Part shown: piece after piece, positions 1-11,727 of the stretch
Layout of the letters: every line of letters begins with the position of its first letter
Numbering within the stretch: the stretch's first letter is position 1
DNA from: Plumapathes pennacea
Lineage: Eukaryota; Cnidaria; Anthozoa; Antipatharia; Myriopathidae
Reading direction: 5' to 3'
Assembly (NCBI GenBank): GCA_964036295.1
Contig: OZ038468.1
Location: 11,294,183-11,358,182, forward strand
DNA: 64,000 nucleotides
Program-made: the position numbers and the translations under genes
The notes under the pieces: model-generated
Seen by the model: only the letters and a program-made list of their open reading frames with translations
What the model was told of the DNA's origin: nothing
Database searches by the model: none

Positions 1-1235
1 TGCCAGCACGATAAAGAATTTCTCTGCCATCTCCATCTGCACTGTAAAGATCAGCAGAAGCAATCTCGGGGTCGAACAGGTGGTACCCACAACCCTGAAT
101 ATCAACCAGTAGCAGCTTCCTTTCAGACTTTTCGTATAAGAAATGTGCAAGACATTCAGCCTTCTGGCCAATGGAATCGGTGTCATCGAAACATTTGGCA
201 CCATTGTTGTTGGTGTACTTTCTGAAGCGGCCACCAATGAAATTCCTCCACAGTGACATATCTGGTTTCCCCTTCACCCACACTGATTTCTCCATAATAT
301 ATCTTTTTGAATGCCAGGCACTTTCCGAATAGTTCACTCATGTCTTCCTGTGCAATCTTCTGCTCCAGCTGGGAGGCAAAGTTCCTGGCAAGGAGATGCA
401 TTGAACCACCTTGCGTGTGTGCTGTTCCGTTGTTTGCCCAAGTGAGTGAATGCCCTCAACTGCACTCGGTAGGTATATTTTGATCACCCAATTCGTAGCC
501 CTGAACTGAGGATGTCTTGTGTTGGCTTTGTATGCAGTACGGAAGCCCCCCTTTCCGATTGGCTGCTCCTCTTCCAAAAACTCAACCGTGATTGGCACCT
601 GCGCCCATGTCTGGGACTCCAAGTCAAACGAATAGAGCTTCACAATTGTCGTCCGGCTAGGAGCCCCCAACTGTCCCAGCTTTATCATGTCTGCAACAGA
701 CAAACTCATAGGCACAAATTCGCTTGTACTTGGGGCAGTATGCTTTGCCAGGGCTGCAGCTCCGTCACTCTTCGCTATTTCTCGTAAAGGAGAACTTCCA
801 AATCTGACGCTATCGAAGTGGTAACGTCTCTGGCTTTCAGTACTTTGTCTTGAACGTGTTTGCCCCACACTGCCTTCCTGTGGACGTCGTGCCACAAAGC
901 GGACATGTATTACTCGTAAGTCAGGGATTTGTTCGATCGTGCTGCACGACGGGCCCTGCTCCCCGGCCGAAGTGCTTCTCGCAAGCGCGTTTGACCAAGT
1001 CCATGGTGAGCTCGACCTCATCACCCTCGGACAGTGAAACGAATTCCCTTGGGCCTATTCGTGAGTACTTCTGAGCTTTGCCGGAAACTTCCGATGATAA
1101 CCTTTGAACAATTAGTTCGTTTCTTCGTTTCGGGGCTCGCTCCTTCCCTTTTCCTCCTTTCTTTGTCCTCTTCGCTCTCAGACGGTTGTTCAACTCTCTA
1201 AAAATTTCTGATTCGGATCGCTTGCCTCCCGACAT
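1..1235 (-). pseudogene. Alpha-kinase domain protein, frameshifted and cut by the window edge
   Basis: Alpha-kinases are atypical Ser/Thr kinases (eEF2 kinase, myosin heavy chain kinase, TRPM6/7 families). Reading from the ATG at 1235, a basic N-terminus rich in Lys and Arg is followed by an acidic linker and then the kinase N-lobe: the glycine-rich loop GKGGFRTAYKA and the lysine strand NWVIKIYLP. Downstream come VTVEEFIGGRF, KAECLAHFLYEKS and the LLLVDIQGCG segment expected in the C-lobe, up to the left edge. The reading frame changes twice, near 945 and at about 403, where one base appears lost; the outer parts share a frame and the middle does not. No introns are visible, so this may be a retrocopy or a member of an expanded intronless family. 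The kinase assignment is firm. Whether the lesions are real or assembly errors is not settled, but two in 1.2 kb favours decay. The true C-terminus lies outside the window. Confidence 0.75.
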
Positions 1236-2470
1236 GATGAAAGCCCGCCAAAAACAAGCTAAGCCCCTACGGAACGACGGGTACTCGAAAACAAAGCGGA
1301 CTGGCGTGGGTGGGGTGGCACTCCTCGGCCACGAAAAATTTCATTTCATTTTCATTTAAAAATAATTTTTTTTCGATTTTATTTTAACTTCAAAAAGACC
1401 GAAACTAAACATAAATGAAACGAAAGGAAAAAAAAAAGAAAATTAAATTAAAAATATTAAAAGAGAGAAAATTGATAAAATAATTGACATAAAATGACAT
1501 TTCAATGGTGACACTCCTCGGCCACTACACCAAGACAATCAAAACCGAAATGATAGTAATCGCATTGGACTGAAGTCAGATCAGACCTCAGATGAAATGT
1601 GTCTGATTTCATCAACACTATTTAGCCCAAGGTCCAGGTCAAGTTCCAACATGCTAGTATGACTCAAAGGAGCTGTTTGCGGTGAATTGACATATTGCGG
1701 TGCAGAATTGGCAAACGTATCGCAAATCCTCGAATACTGCTACTGGGACCCTCTCAACTACGGTTGTTTGTCCATCGTGGATTCGTACATGATTATACTT
1801 GCACCGTATCTTTTGTGGCTCAACGGCTGCGGGCCAAGTCAGCCTTCGACAAATTTAAGCACAGGCGGCCCAAGGTCGGTGACGAAATGTTGCGCCTTAT
1901 AATCTTGAGTTTGCGCAACATTTCGGGTCACATTTCGTCACCGAGCTTGGGCCGCCTGTGGTTTAAGCACAGCTACTGAATAGCCGCGTAACACATAAAG
2001 TTGTCGTTCCGAGTTAAATTCCGTACCCGTCTCTGCTTTCTCGATGGTGCAGGTTCTTCTCAGTATAGTTAAAAAGAGAACGAAAAATGTACTTATGGTA
2101 GTAATTTTTATAAAGACAGACGGTTTAGGCAGGCAATTTAACTAACGCGCACAAGCACAGCTTCAGCAACGTATGATAGCACAACGAGAAATTCTGACGA
2201 ATTTCTTTCTTTAGTTACTGACGCATGCCATTTTGAATACAATTCCATTTCATAATAAAGGTCATTGGGCCTCGTGAGACAACATGTGTTGATAGATGCC
2301 AGTGCAAGTTTGGACCAAAGCGTGATGCATATAGCTAATTATAGACAGGTATCAGGTGTTATATTTCAGTACATGTATAAAGCTACATGAAAATACACAG
2401 TGCAAAGAGACTTGGTTTTCAATTCTTCTGAATTCAGCGAAGTTAAGGGAGCACACTCGACAGATCAAAG
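1236..2470. other. Gene-free AT-rich region upstream of the Ig gene
   Basis: No coding region is supported. Two short direct repeats of a 'actcctcggccac' motif lie at about 1320 and 1513, with A/T-rich low-complexity DNA at 1345-1500. A foldback repeat is listed separately. The promoter and 5' UTR of the Ig gene starting at 2471 should lie in the right half, but no core element was recognised. Confidence 0.5.
1858..1963. repeat. Foldback (inverted repeat) element
   Basis: The left arm at 1858-1895 is the reverse complement of the right arm at 1914-1963. The right arm has about 12 extra bases in it. The core shared by both arms is cacaggcggcccaag followed by cggtgacgaaatg. A stem of more than 30 bp with a loop of about 18 bases is typical of small MITE-like foldbacks. 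Nothing is encoded. Confidence 0.7.
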
Positions 2471-5400
2471 ATGATGCAGATTGTTGGAATAAGCTTCTTC
2501 AAGAGACGGTCTCTTGGCTTTTTACTGTTGCTATCTTTTGGAGCTGTAAATGGTAAGCTATCATATTTGCATGGGCGTTTATTGAATTTAAAACTAAGGC
2601 GTTTTACACTGAAGTCGCGCTTCGTTGGTTCCAAAAGTGCCTGGAGTGCACTGGCAATCGGAAAAATCCTTCGTACAGCCAGAAAAAAATAGCGTATCCA
2701 CCAGCCCTGAATTCCAAGCGGAATAGATTGCTGTAAGTCTGAAAAGAAAGAAAAATTTTTCTTCGGGACTATTGAGTTATAAATACTGAGTTTGTCCATT
2801 TTTTTGTTTACATAAGTTCGGGAACGCAAAATGTTAAACTGCTACTTTTTTCACTTGAAATATGCGGGAAAGCTCATTTCAACAGTTTGAATTTCTTTAC
2901 AAAATGATGAAAGACCAGGCACGATCTGCATTCATTGCATACCTTATTATTATACGTATCTGTTCTTGCCTTCATTTGGCCACGGCAGGAATTACAAAAA
3001 TACATGTTCGACCTCCATAACCCTTCCTAGTAAGTTTTAATGGGCCAGAATTACCTGGATGAAAATATAGCACACATCTATTGAAGGAACTCCCGGAAAC
3101 GGACACTCTTGGGAAGCAGAAAAAGTGTGCGCTACTGGAACTGTTTGCTTTCGAGCTAGAGTTTAAACATGCGCAGGTTTCGTAAAGACGTCCGTAAGTA
3201 GAGTTTTTCGCGAGTGCCCGTCCAGAGAACTTCGACTGTATTTCAATATGATATGAGAAATGTGATACATGATTCGCAGCTACAATCATGGTCAAAAGTC
3301 GTTGGGACGCTCCTCTTACGCACATCCGGAGCACAATGTAAATCCGTACAACCTATGGGGGTCTCATATTTCCTGTTTTCAAGTCCCTCCCCCTCCCCTC
3401 CATTCAATGTTGGCCCGTGGTGCAGCTATAAGCCGAACTATGCTCAACTACCCAACATTGAATGGGGGGAGGGGGTAAACTTGAAATCGTCCCAACAATT
3501 TTGACCATGATTGTGTTTGTTCCTCAGAAGTAAAATCGCCGTTTAAGGTTCTAGGGGTGAAGGGACGGGAAATATTTTGATACACCTTGGCAGATATTGT
3601 GTCAATAAATCATTTTACGTCTAGTTTATAAAAAATTGAAACGAGAAACTGTCCGCTAGCAGAAAATAGGGCCCACGTTAGGCTTCTAAAGGTTAAAAGG
3701 TCTTGTAACAGGAAATTTATATATTTTTAAGTAGCTACATTTTACAGTGAGACGATTGACTGTATTGAAAAGATGCTAAACATATTTAGGGTAAAGGAAA
3801 ATGGATCCTCGTTGAATTTCCTACTTGAAAGGGAATACAGTATTCACGTATGCCGAGTCTGGTACCGGGGTGCAGCTGTTTAGCGGCGGAAATTCGCCGT
3901 GACGGCAAGTTTCATTCACGGATTTTTGTTATAGGGCTTGCTTATAAGACCTGATATTTTGATGAATCGAATAATAATTCATACAGCTTGCGAATAGCCG
4001 TGTTATGGCGGCGACAACTGTTCATGTGACGTCACACGGAGATTGCTCAACATTACACCAGACAATACTCCGTTGCTTGTTGTCAAATTCGGCCGTTTTA
4101 AAACAGTTAAAAACTGGAAAAGCGTATTACCGGGAATAGTTATATCTAAAGCCCATATTGGTGCATAATCCGCTTAATGTTTCCCTCGTATAGAAGGAAA
4201 AACAACAATACTCCGCTGAACAACAAGAAAAGAGATAATTAGATTCAACTTCTTTGTTTGACTACAAGGGAGTAATGTTCTAAACACAAAAAATTCTGCC
4301 GTGAAATTAGTAAAAAATGCACTGAAAGATTTACCTAACGTTTGTCAAACCTATCGCGTTTATAGTTTTGTTGAAAATGTCTTGAATCTTTTTTATTCAG
4401 CATTTTACTGTGGAGTATTGATGGGAGTAATGACAAACTGGGCCAGACGAGGTCAAACAAAGAATCAAATTTCACTCAAGAATATCGTACCGGCTAATAA
4501 AAAGAATGAAACTGTTATCTCCGAGGTCTGAAACACGTATCGCATGCTTGTTACACTGCATGATGCTCTGATATCAGGCAGAATACAGTTCCTAAGCACA
4601 CAATGTGACAAAACGGCTTTAAGTAACGCAATCGGCACTTAACGGTCAAATATTATACACGTTTGTGAATGGACTTCAACCAATTCTGAAATCATAGGTT
4701 GTCTTCTCTATAGAGCACTCCTAAACATGCCCAAGTTTGGTGGTTGTAGCTCTTTTTCCCTTAGTTCCAGAAGCGTTTAAACATTTTTTACCGTTTTCAG
4801 ACAATCATGGTCAAAAGTCGTTGGGTCGCTCCTCTTACGCACATCCGGAGCACAATGTAAATCCGTACAACCTATGGGGGTCTCATATTTCCTGTTTTCA
4901 AGTCCCTCCCCCTCCCCTCCATTCAATGTTGGCCCGTGGTGCAGCTATAAGCCGAACTATGCTCAACTACCCAACATTGAATGGGGGGGAGGGGGTAAAC
5001 TTGAAATCGTCCCAACAATTTTGACCATGATTGTAGTTGTAACGCAAGGTATCACGCGTAATGACTTTTCCGATGCACCCCAAATGGGCCTTATATAATC
5101 TTAATGGAATCAACGAAAAACAAATTAATAATTAAATTAACTTTAAAGATATCATATGCTGCTCAGAGCACAACTTTGAGTGCACTGACCTAGAATCAAT
5201 AGTGTTTATTATTTTTATTTTTATTTATCTATTGTTCTTTTCTTTTCTTTTCTTTTCAGCAATCATAACTGTTGAGCCATATCTGGAAAATCCCGTGTTC
5301 ATCCAAGGCTCCTCTGGCACTGTGCGCTGTATTGCAACAAACGACTACAAACCCCCAGCGAACGTGACATTTATGAGAAGAATAGACGAGAACAGTGACG

Positions 5401-7434
5401 AGTATGATTCAGCAAGTGTCGAAGGTCGCATTTTTCAAAACGCAACGACAAAAGGTTAGCTGCATCGCAGGTTTTTTTCCCTAATAGTATAAGTAATACA
5501 ATAATGGTTTATTGAACGACACTTCCACACCAAAAAGCTCTTCTTTTGCAAATCTAGAAATCAAATTGTGGAAATCTAAATCTAGAAATCTACGTAGCAC
5601 GAAAATCTTCCTTTGTTTATTGAAATATAGAAATCTAAATACCAGAAAGCTGCACGGCAAAAGATATAATCACATGGATGAAAATCTAAAATTGGGTAAA
5701 ATATGACATAAAGAAAAGCTAAGCTAAGAACTAATAATTGATGGGCCCAATAGGCCTTTTTCAACAAAAGATCACGTGACTATAATGCAGATTCTCCTAT
5801 AAACCGTTCAAGAAGAAAACGTGAAAGTGACAAAATGTTTAATCAGCAGTCCAATCAGGTTGTAGTTCTCCATACGGTTGTACCATCTTTTAGAAAACCG
5901 AACTGACTGATACTTATTAACTACACTGTAATGTAATCTACCTACAGAACAAAATGTTCCAGCCGTTGCTGTGACGCCTGCACTTGTTGAAACCAAGATT
6001 GGCAACGATGTTACATTCACATGTAATCGCACACGTGAGGGGTCTCTCAAAATCAAACTTCTGACATGGACCAAAGATGGGGTGATAATACAGACCGGTG
6101 AAGACTCTGCACTTGTTCTCTCGGATGTGGCACCCAAGGATAGTGGAGTGTATAGGTGTCACCTTCTCGTTCAATTGCACATTGGAACTCACGGCAATGT
6201 CACTTCGCAGACAGCAACACTTAATGGTTAGTATATGTTTGTAGATTTGGATGGCTCCTAACCTATATATTCAAATGCAGATTCTCTCAGCTTTTTAACA
6301 AGAAAGGGCATGGGTGAAGTAGTGATAGCCAAATCAAATTTCCCTTACTGTATGATATGTCCGATGAGGAACTGAGGGAGAGCAATGTAGTCGATCTCTT
6401 TTGGAGAGTGAAGTGATTTAAACTTGCTGTAAAGTAGAATCTGAATTATTTGTTTTGTATATTATGCCATACAAGTATGCGCCGCCCCACAGGGTGTCGT
6501 AAACATTTTAGTCCGGATTTAGGGTACCGATTTTGTTTGGTCTGGAATAAGGTAGTAGAGTTTGCTTATTTTGGTGTTTGGTTTGAAGCAGGGTGCAAGT
6601 CTTTGAGATACAGAAAAGGGGAAAATAGTATATTTTAGTCTGAAATAGGGTAAGGGTTTGAGAAGCAGGCAGCACACTCCCACCCCAAATCATGAGGAAA
6701 CTATCCCGGTCCACACCACTTTACGTGACATAACACACTTCCTTCAGCTGTGAATCGACAATTAAGGTATCAGTGAGTACGAAGCAATTTTGTCCCAAAT
6801 CTAAAAGATTGCGTAAACTTGAGTACTTGTTTATTTCTGTTTTAGTGAGCACAATGCCGCCAACTTCAGGTAAGTAAGGCTAAGTGAACATTTTGCTATT
6901 CAGGACTGCCACGTGCCTAACGGGATCCAGTTGCTGCACATAATGACCTTATTCAGTTGTGCATAAAGGCAACGTAAATTCCGCCCCCGCGACCCATTTC
7001 TCGTGTACGTTTCCTGATGTACAACTGAAGCAATGTCATAGAGGCTCTCCTCGTGTCGTCTTTTAGATATATTATTTTGAGTTATGGTGCAGCGTCAGGA
7101 GCCCGTTAGGCAACGTGTATTTTGTCTTAAACAAAAAAAGTGCTTATTTGCCATTCTTTGCCACTCTCGTTCATACTGCCTCTGAACTTTTCAAAGTGCT
7201 ACTTCCAACATTTTCTGCTTGTCCCAATGTCGTTTATACATAACTGAGTAATCTCCACTTTACTTACCCCAAAATCGGGTTAAACCCCCCATCCCCACAC
7301 ACACAGTCGATAAATTTGACAGATCTCTAAATATGCTATCTAAATTTGCAGGTGCTGCCATATGGTGGGACTGTCAGAAAGTCCTCTTTTGCTTGACTGC
7401 AGCGACTGCTCTTATTTTCAAGCTCTTCATTTAA
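2471..7434 (+). CDS. Small secreted or membrane-anchored Ig-superfamily protein (5 exons)
   Basis: The coding exons are 2471-2552, 5260-5454, 5948-6226, 6846-6869 and 7352-7434, which total 663 nt (220 residues plus stop). All introns are phase 1 with GT-AG ends, the usual layout for shuffled Ig exons. Exon 1 is a signal peptide: a basic stretch FKRRS, the hydrophobic core LGFLLLLSFGAV, then Asn-Gly. Exon 2 is a partial Ig domain with the B-strand Cys (TVRCIA) but no second Cys. Exon 3 is a complete Ig domain, with VTFTC, the core Trp in LLTWTKDG and the F-strand motif DSGVYRCHL. Exon 4 is an 8-codon linker. Exon 5 encodes a hydrophobic C-terminus (VLFCLTAATALIFKLFI) followed directly by the stop, so it is a tail-less membrane helix or a GPI-anchor signal. 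A cell-surface binding role is inferred; no specific ligand can be named. The ATG was chosen because it opens the signal peptide and joins in phase. Introns 1 and 3 carry repeat insertions. Confidence 0.8.
3282..3514. mobile_element. MITE, copy 1 (Tc1/mariner-like ends)
   Basis: This 233-bp unit begins acaatcatggtcaaaa and ends ttttgaccatgattgt, giving terminal inverted repeats of about 28 bp. The interior has a second inverted pair, ccattcaatgttgg and its complement. It is nearly identical to the copy at 4801-5034. A TA flanks the left end here and the right end of the other copy, suggesting a TA target with later mutation. It encodes nothing and lies in intron 1 of the Ig gene. Confidence 0.8.
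4801..5034. mobile_element. MITE, copy 2 (Tc1/mariner-like ends)
   Basis: Same orientation as, and almost identical to, the copy at 3282-3514 (a few single-base differences and one extra G in the interior G run). The near identity implies recent spread or a local duplication in the same intron. Its end sequence also resembles the isolated Tc1-like end at 59052-59073. Confidence 0.8.
6480..6720. repeat. Diverged interspersed repeat with a 'ttagtctgaaatagggt' motif
   Basis: The motif occurs in degenerate tandem form (tttagtccggatttagggta, gtttggtctggaataaggta, tttagtctgaaatagggta). The same unit in the opposite orientation occurs at 12255-12370. It lies in intron 3 of the Ig gene. The family is not recognised; it behaves like a short satellite or a transposon end. 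Confidence 0.55.
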
Positions 7435-7584
7435 GAACCTAACTGCAAAATGTTATTAGAGAGTTGTTACGTTGATTTATAGTCTATCACGAATAGAGTG
7501 AAAAATTCGTACTGAATAGTGTAAACGTGCGCTTTCTGACTTGCTTGTAATTGCTCTGCGAAATAGCTGCTAGTTCTGGTTTGG

Positions 7585-7905
7585 TATGGCGCTTGATTGA
7601 GGTCAAAATTAGAATCAATAAATTCATCTACTTTTAAATTCGTCTCATCTCAAATTCATTGAACATCCCAAATTCATGAACACTCACATTCATCGAACAG
7701 TCAAATTCACCAAACAGTCAAATTCATCGAACAGTCAAATTCATCGAACAGCCAAATTCATCGAACAGTCAAATTCATCGAACAGCCGAATTCATCAAAC
7801 AGTCAAATTCATCAAACAGTCAAATTAACCAAACAGTCAAATTCATACAGTCAAATTCATCAAACAGCCGAAAACAGCCCGTCCCAGTTCTCCGCGGTTC
7901 AATCC
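7585..7905 (+). repeat. Left TIR with 17-bp tandem array
   Basis: The outer 100 bp match the right end in reverse complement. The array that follows (about 7690-7875) has roughly ten copies of a 17-bp unit, consensus cgaacagtcaaattcat, with drift between cgaac and caaac and between gtc and gcc. Similarity to the right end resumes at ccgtcccag...ccgcggt just before the first ATG, so the TIR probably includes promoter and 5' UTR sequence. Confidence 0.85.
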
Positions 7906-7930
7906 TTCGCACGTGTGCGAGGCAACAGCA

Positions 7931-9092
7931 ATGGCGGATTATCCTGAAATTTTGAGACAATGTGCAGAAAGATTAATATCGACAGCAGATCGCCTTGTGG
8001 AAAGCCCCAATACTAGCGCATCTCCTGCTTCTACGTCCACGTTAACCCCAACTCCAGCTGAAAACAATCCATCGAGGTCCGCATTGTCGAGGTCGTCACC
8101 TCTCGAAGAGCAGAGACTGATGATGACATTAAAGCCATTAATGATGACTCACTATCTATGGGTTTGCTGTCAGATGCAGGCTGTACTTCTAAACTCACGG
8201 TATAGTATGGTATTGGATTGGAATGACAGATTAAAACAAGCTGTGTTTGGTCAGATGGGTTTCAAGATCACTACATGATCAACTCTCTATTCCTGAAGTC
8301 TGAAATATACTTATCAATGCAACAAATTGAATCCATCATTTATTTTCTCAATTTGGTCTCTCGTCTTAACAAGATATGAACAAAATCGGATATACTTGAT
8401 CATTTCATCTGAATGTAACAATATTCCAAACATTAAATTTTAATTATAGTAACAATATTATACTTTATACAGGCAACAAACAAGCCAGTTGTTATGCAGT
8501 CCATCCTGCTACATTTCCTGCTTAACAAAAGAAAGGTCCTGCTAGATCAACTACGAGAAGGGTTGAAGATGTTGGGTGTTTTGGATGAAGCCATCAAATA
8601 CCCATTGCAGTTTGAGAGTCTCTTTGTTAAGAAGGAGACCTCTTTAACCTCAGATATGGTGAAAGACGTGCTCAGATTCCCCAAAGACATGAGCAGCAGT
8701 GATGTAGAGATCAAAGAAATGCTATTCCAGTTTCTGGATGATTCTACTCTGAATGGTATGTGTATAATTCATGTCTATAAAAATAGAGTAAATATGATTC
8801 AGGCTGATACTGCATGGCCGGACGAAATGGAAGTTAAAGCTTTTTCTTCTTGAATATTTAAACAGGACTCCAGGAATTCCTTCGCTTCACAACGGGAGCA
8901 AGCACATTGCCACTGTCAGGGAGCTATGTTTCCAAGATCAAGATTACCTTTGATGCTGTTGAAGACTGCATATTTGCATCAACTTGTATGCTGAATTTGC
9001 AGCTGCCATCAATAGTTGGCTCATATGAGCTCTTTTCAATTTCTTTGCATGCTGCAATTGATTGCTCGGGACCATCATTCAATGTATTATGA
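7931..9092 (+). pseudogene. HECT-domain E3 ubiquitin ligase (G2E3-like) remnant carried by the transposon
   Basis: HECT ligases take ubiquitin from an E2 onto a catalytic Cys in the C-lobe and pass it to substrates. The first exon (from the ATG at 7931) encodes a Ser/Thr/Pro-rich N-terminus. Exon 8473-8755 encodes part of the HECT domain (LDQLREGLKMLG, YPLQFESLFV). Exon 8866-9092 encodes the C-lobe end, LQEFLRFTTGASTLP and ASTCMLNLQLP, with the catalytic Cys codon at 8985-8987. The acceptor at 8472, donor at 8756 and acceptor at 8865 fit in phase. Most of the HECT N-lobe is absent between exon 1 and 8473, and exon 1 loses its frame near 8115, so an active ligase is unlikely. G2E3-like HECT genes are repeatedly found as multicopy families in fish and cnidarians. 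The gene converges on the transposase gene, whose last exon ends about 530 bp downstream. Confidence 0.7.
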
Positions 9093-9625
9093 TGTGTATG
9101 ATGGTACAGAGAAACTGTCAACAAAATGTGATAACTTGATGATCATTATCGACTGATCATTTTGCAAGTTTTTGACACATACTTTCCATAAAGAAATATG
9201 TTTGGTTAGTTCTTAGTTTGCCTTGGACACAGACTGAATTGGACACAAGTTTTCATGTAGTCAGCCAAGTTTCAGTAAGTTGTTAGGTTGTTGTTACAGT
9301 TCATGAATGATGGTTATAGACTACCAGATACAATTGAATCCACTGTTTGTGATTAAGTTTCCTGGTTATTGGTTGTTTTGGTTTCAACATTGAAAAGGTG
9401 ACTAAAAGGTCCAATATAAAACTATGCAGATATTAAATTCAGCCAAGGTCAAATAAGATTGTGCTGAAATTTACATGAGTCAAAGTTAAGGCAAAATGAT
9501 TTAATCCACTGCCAATGCACATAGTTTGGCTTGTGTACTGTTTGGTGTTCAGAATGGGGCCTTAATTATCATTCACACAAAATATTATGTTCATGTTACA
9601 GTTTGCAGCAATATTATTATATTAT

Positions 9626-11706
9626 TCAATCTGCATGGTCTTCTTCATTGGACAAGGATGAGGAAATGAATAAAACAACATCCAAGTAAATATCAATCCC
9701 ATGGCAATCACTTGCTTGGAGTGGATCTATAGTATGTGAAAGTTCAAGGAACTTGTCATCTGGTAGGGGATTCCTGGTTTGTGGAACCTCAACCTGATTG
9801 CAGTTCTCTTCGTCTAGTCCTGGCAGGGGTCCATCCCAGTCAATTCCATAGTCATGCCATTCATTCTGCAATAGGTTTCAGATGTGACTCAACTATTTCA
9901 TTCAATATGATGCAGCGGCTGTTGTTGAGCTCAAGTATAAATGGGCTATGGGGCATACAACATCAATCAATAATATTGGTTATTATTATAAGTTTGAATA
10001 CCTCATCCCTTGGCTCATAGACTTCCCTCGCTATCATCCTTTGTGAATCTCTCATTCCAAGAAGGCCAAGGATGTAAAGCTGCATGGGTGATCTGCTTCC
10101 TGCAGTTCTGATTTGATGGCGAAGGAAGCCAGCCTTCCAAATGTCCAAGTGCCTGTTTATACGTGGAATGAAGACATACTGGAGGGCAAAGAGGTTTAAT
10201 GGATTTGCTGGGTCCAGCATATGACACTCTTCCAGGTGATAGAACAGGTTGTAGTAGATGTAGAGAACACCCTCAAAGACGTCACGCCACAATCTCTCAA
10301 TGCGCTGATTGTGTACACTGCGTCCTGCTATCATGCTACCCCTGCCTGGCCCTCTGTCTGGATGCTGCAACATGTAGAGAGATACTTTCACATTCTCTCC
10401 TCCTTTATCAGAGCGGACTCTCGATGGTAGGCCATACTCAGATACAGCATTCACAAATAGGTTCAGGACCGTTTCAGCACAGTTGTTGTCACTGCATTTC
10501 AGATAAACTGGTATTCGTGTGTAACCATCAACCCCACCATGCACAACCATTCTCCATCTGAAAGACAAAAACAATAATTCTGTATTATTATTGTCACACC
10601 ATACTAGCCCACGTGACTGAACGCTTCTATATATGGGCACAATATCTCCTCAGTTGTGTTGTGACTTAGCATGTGTGATGGTGCAATAAAAAAGGCGCTC
10701 TAAACCGCCACGATTCTTGACAATTATAATGGCCAAATTGAATCATGACTTGAGTCTCAACACACTAACCCATACTGTGGATTTGTATAAGAAATATCGA
10801 AAGATACCTTATCAACTTGTGGTTGCCATCTATGTGCCATAGTGCCAAAGGACCGCTTACATGATACACTGCTCTGGGAGTAATGGACAACCACCGCATG
10901 GCGACTCCTTCGGGATCAGTTCGATGCATTGCTTCCTGGACTCTCAACTGAGAAACTTTTATGCCTCTTGTGAGAAGCTGGGAGTGCACTATTCGATAGT
11001 TCTGTTGTTGTTGCTGGTTTATATTTAATTTAATTTAATTTAATTTGCTATTTGTTATTGTAATTGTATTTGCTGAGTGCGTCACCTCTTCGATGAAACA
11101 TTTAATTCTCTGTTGACCCCAAGCCATTTAAGCCACTGGCTTTGGCCCTACTTCTTTATGTAAATCTTTGTGTGTCATCTAATGAATAAATGTAAATGTA
11201 ATGTAACCACCATTTGGGAATTCAATCTTTACCTGCTTTACCGCGTCATCCAGCTCGTCATCTGTCATGAAAGTTTTCCGGTCGCTAGATGAAATACCGT
11301 ATTCCCGAGCACGCCTCTTTACCGTGCTTTGAGATACTCCCAGTGCTTCAGCAATATCTCGTAGGCTGAAGTCATAGTCAAAAAAATATTCCAGCTGCTC
11401 TCTGGGTATTTCAAAGCGTGGCCGTCCAACGCAACCATTGCTTCCTTCTGCTGTAAGCAAATTTGGAAGGCTCTGTTGCTCGACTTGACTCAACAATGAC
11501 GTTACGATTACGAGAGATTGATGCAATTCTTCCGTTATGTTGTCTACTCCTCCAAGACGCAGCAAATGCCTGGATATCTGCCGTAGCCTGAAAATCACAT
11601 AGTCTATTGCTTCAGCGCTAGCATCATGTTCTATTCTCCTCGACAAGTCAAGCAACGATTGTCTCAGACTGCGAAGAAAACAACGCCTTTCTGCCTCGTC
11701 TGCCAT
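9626..11706 (-). CDS. Integrase-core transposase of the IS3EU-like element
   Basis: Predicted to cut and join the element ends. Exon 1 (11706 to about 11216) has a coiled N-terminus and a helix-turn-helix ([20 protein letters not shown]). Exon 11001-10808 has [13 protein letters not shown] with the first catalytic Asp. Exon 10557-10002 has the rest of the RNase H-like fold: [25 protein letters not shown] (second Asp) and [17 protein letters not shown] (Glu). Exon 9865-9626 has the typical acidic tail ([17 protein letters not shown]). Introns 2 and 3 have clean GT-AG ends and matching phases. Exon 1 and exon 2 are separated at FPNGGY by a 210-bp stretch that looks like a short retroposon with an ATTTAC-type tail rather than a normal intron, so this copy may be disrupted there. 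All three acidic residues are present. The domain call is firm; the family name is probable. Confidence 0.8.
11005..11215 (+). mobile_element. Short SINE-like insertion inside the transposase gene
   Basis: The segment splits the conserved FPNGGY|RIV region of the transposase. On the plus strand it ends in a repeating tgtaaatgtaatg tail and starts with a taattt tandem run, the look of a short retroposon. No target duplication was pinned down. It could be a genuine intron, because an AG follows an AAC-rich tract at 11002-11004. Confidence 0.45.
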
Positions 11707-11727
11707 TGAGAACCGCCATTGATGTTT

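Noticed and set aside
4301-4531. Open frame of 76 codons inside Ig gene intron 1
   Set aside because: No domain, no splice support and no repeat of the sequence elsewhere; consistent with chance.
7690-7875. Regularly spaced repeats resembling a CRISPR array
   Set aside because: The 17-bp units are head to tail with no spacers, and the matching inverted array at 11758-11905 shows they are transposon TIR minisatellites.
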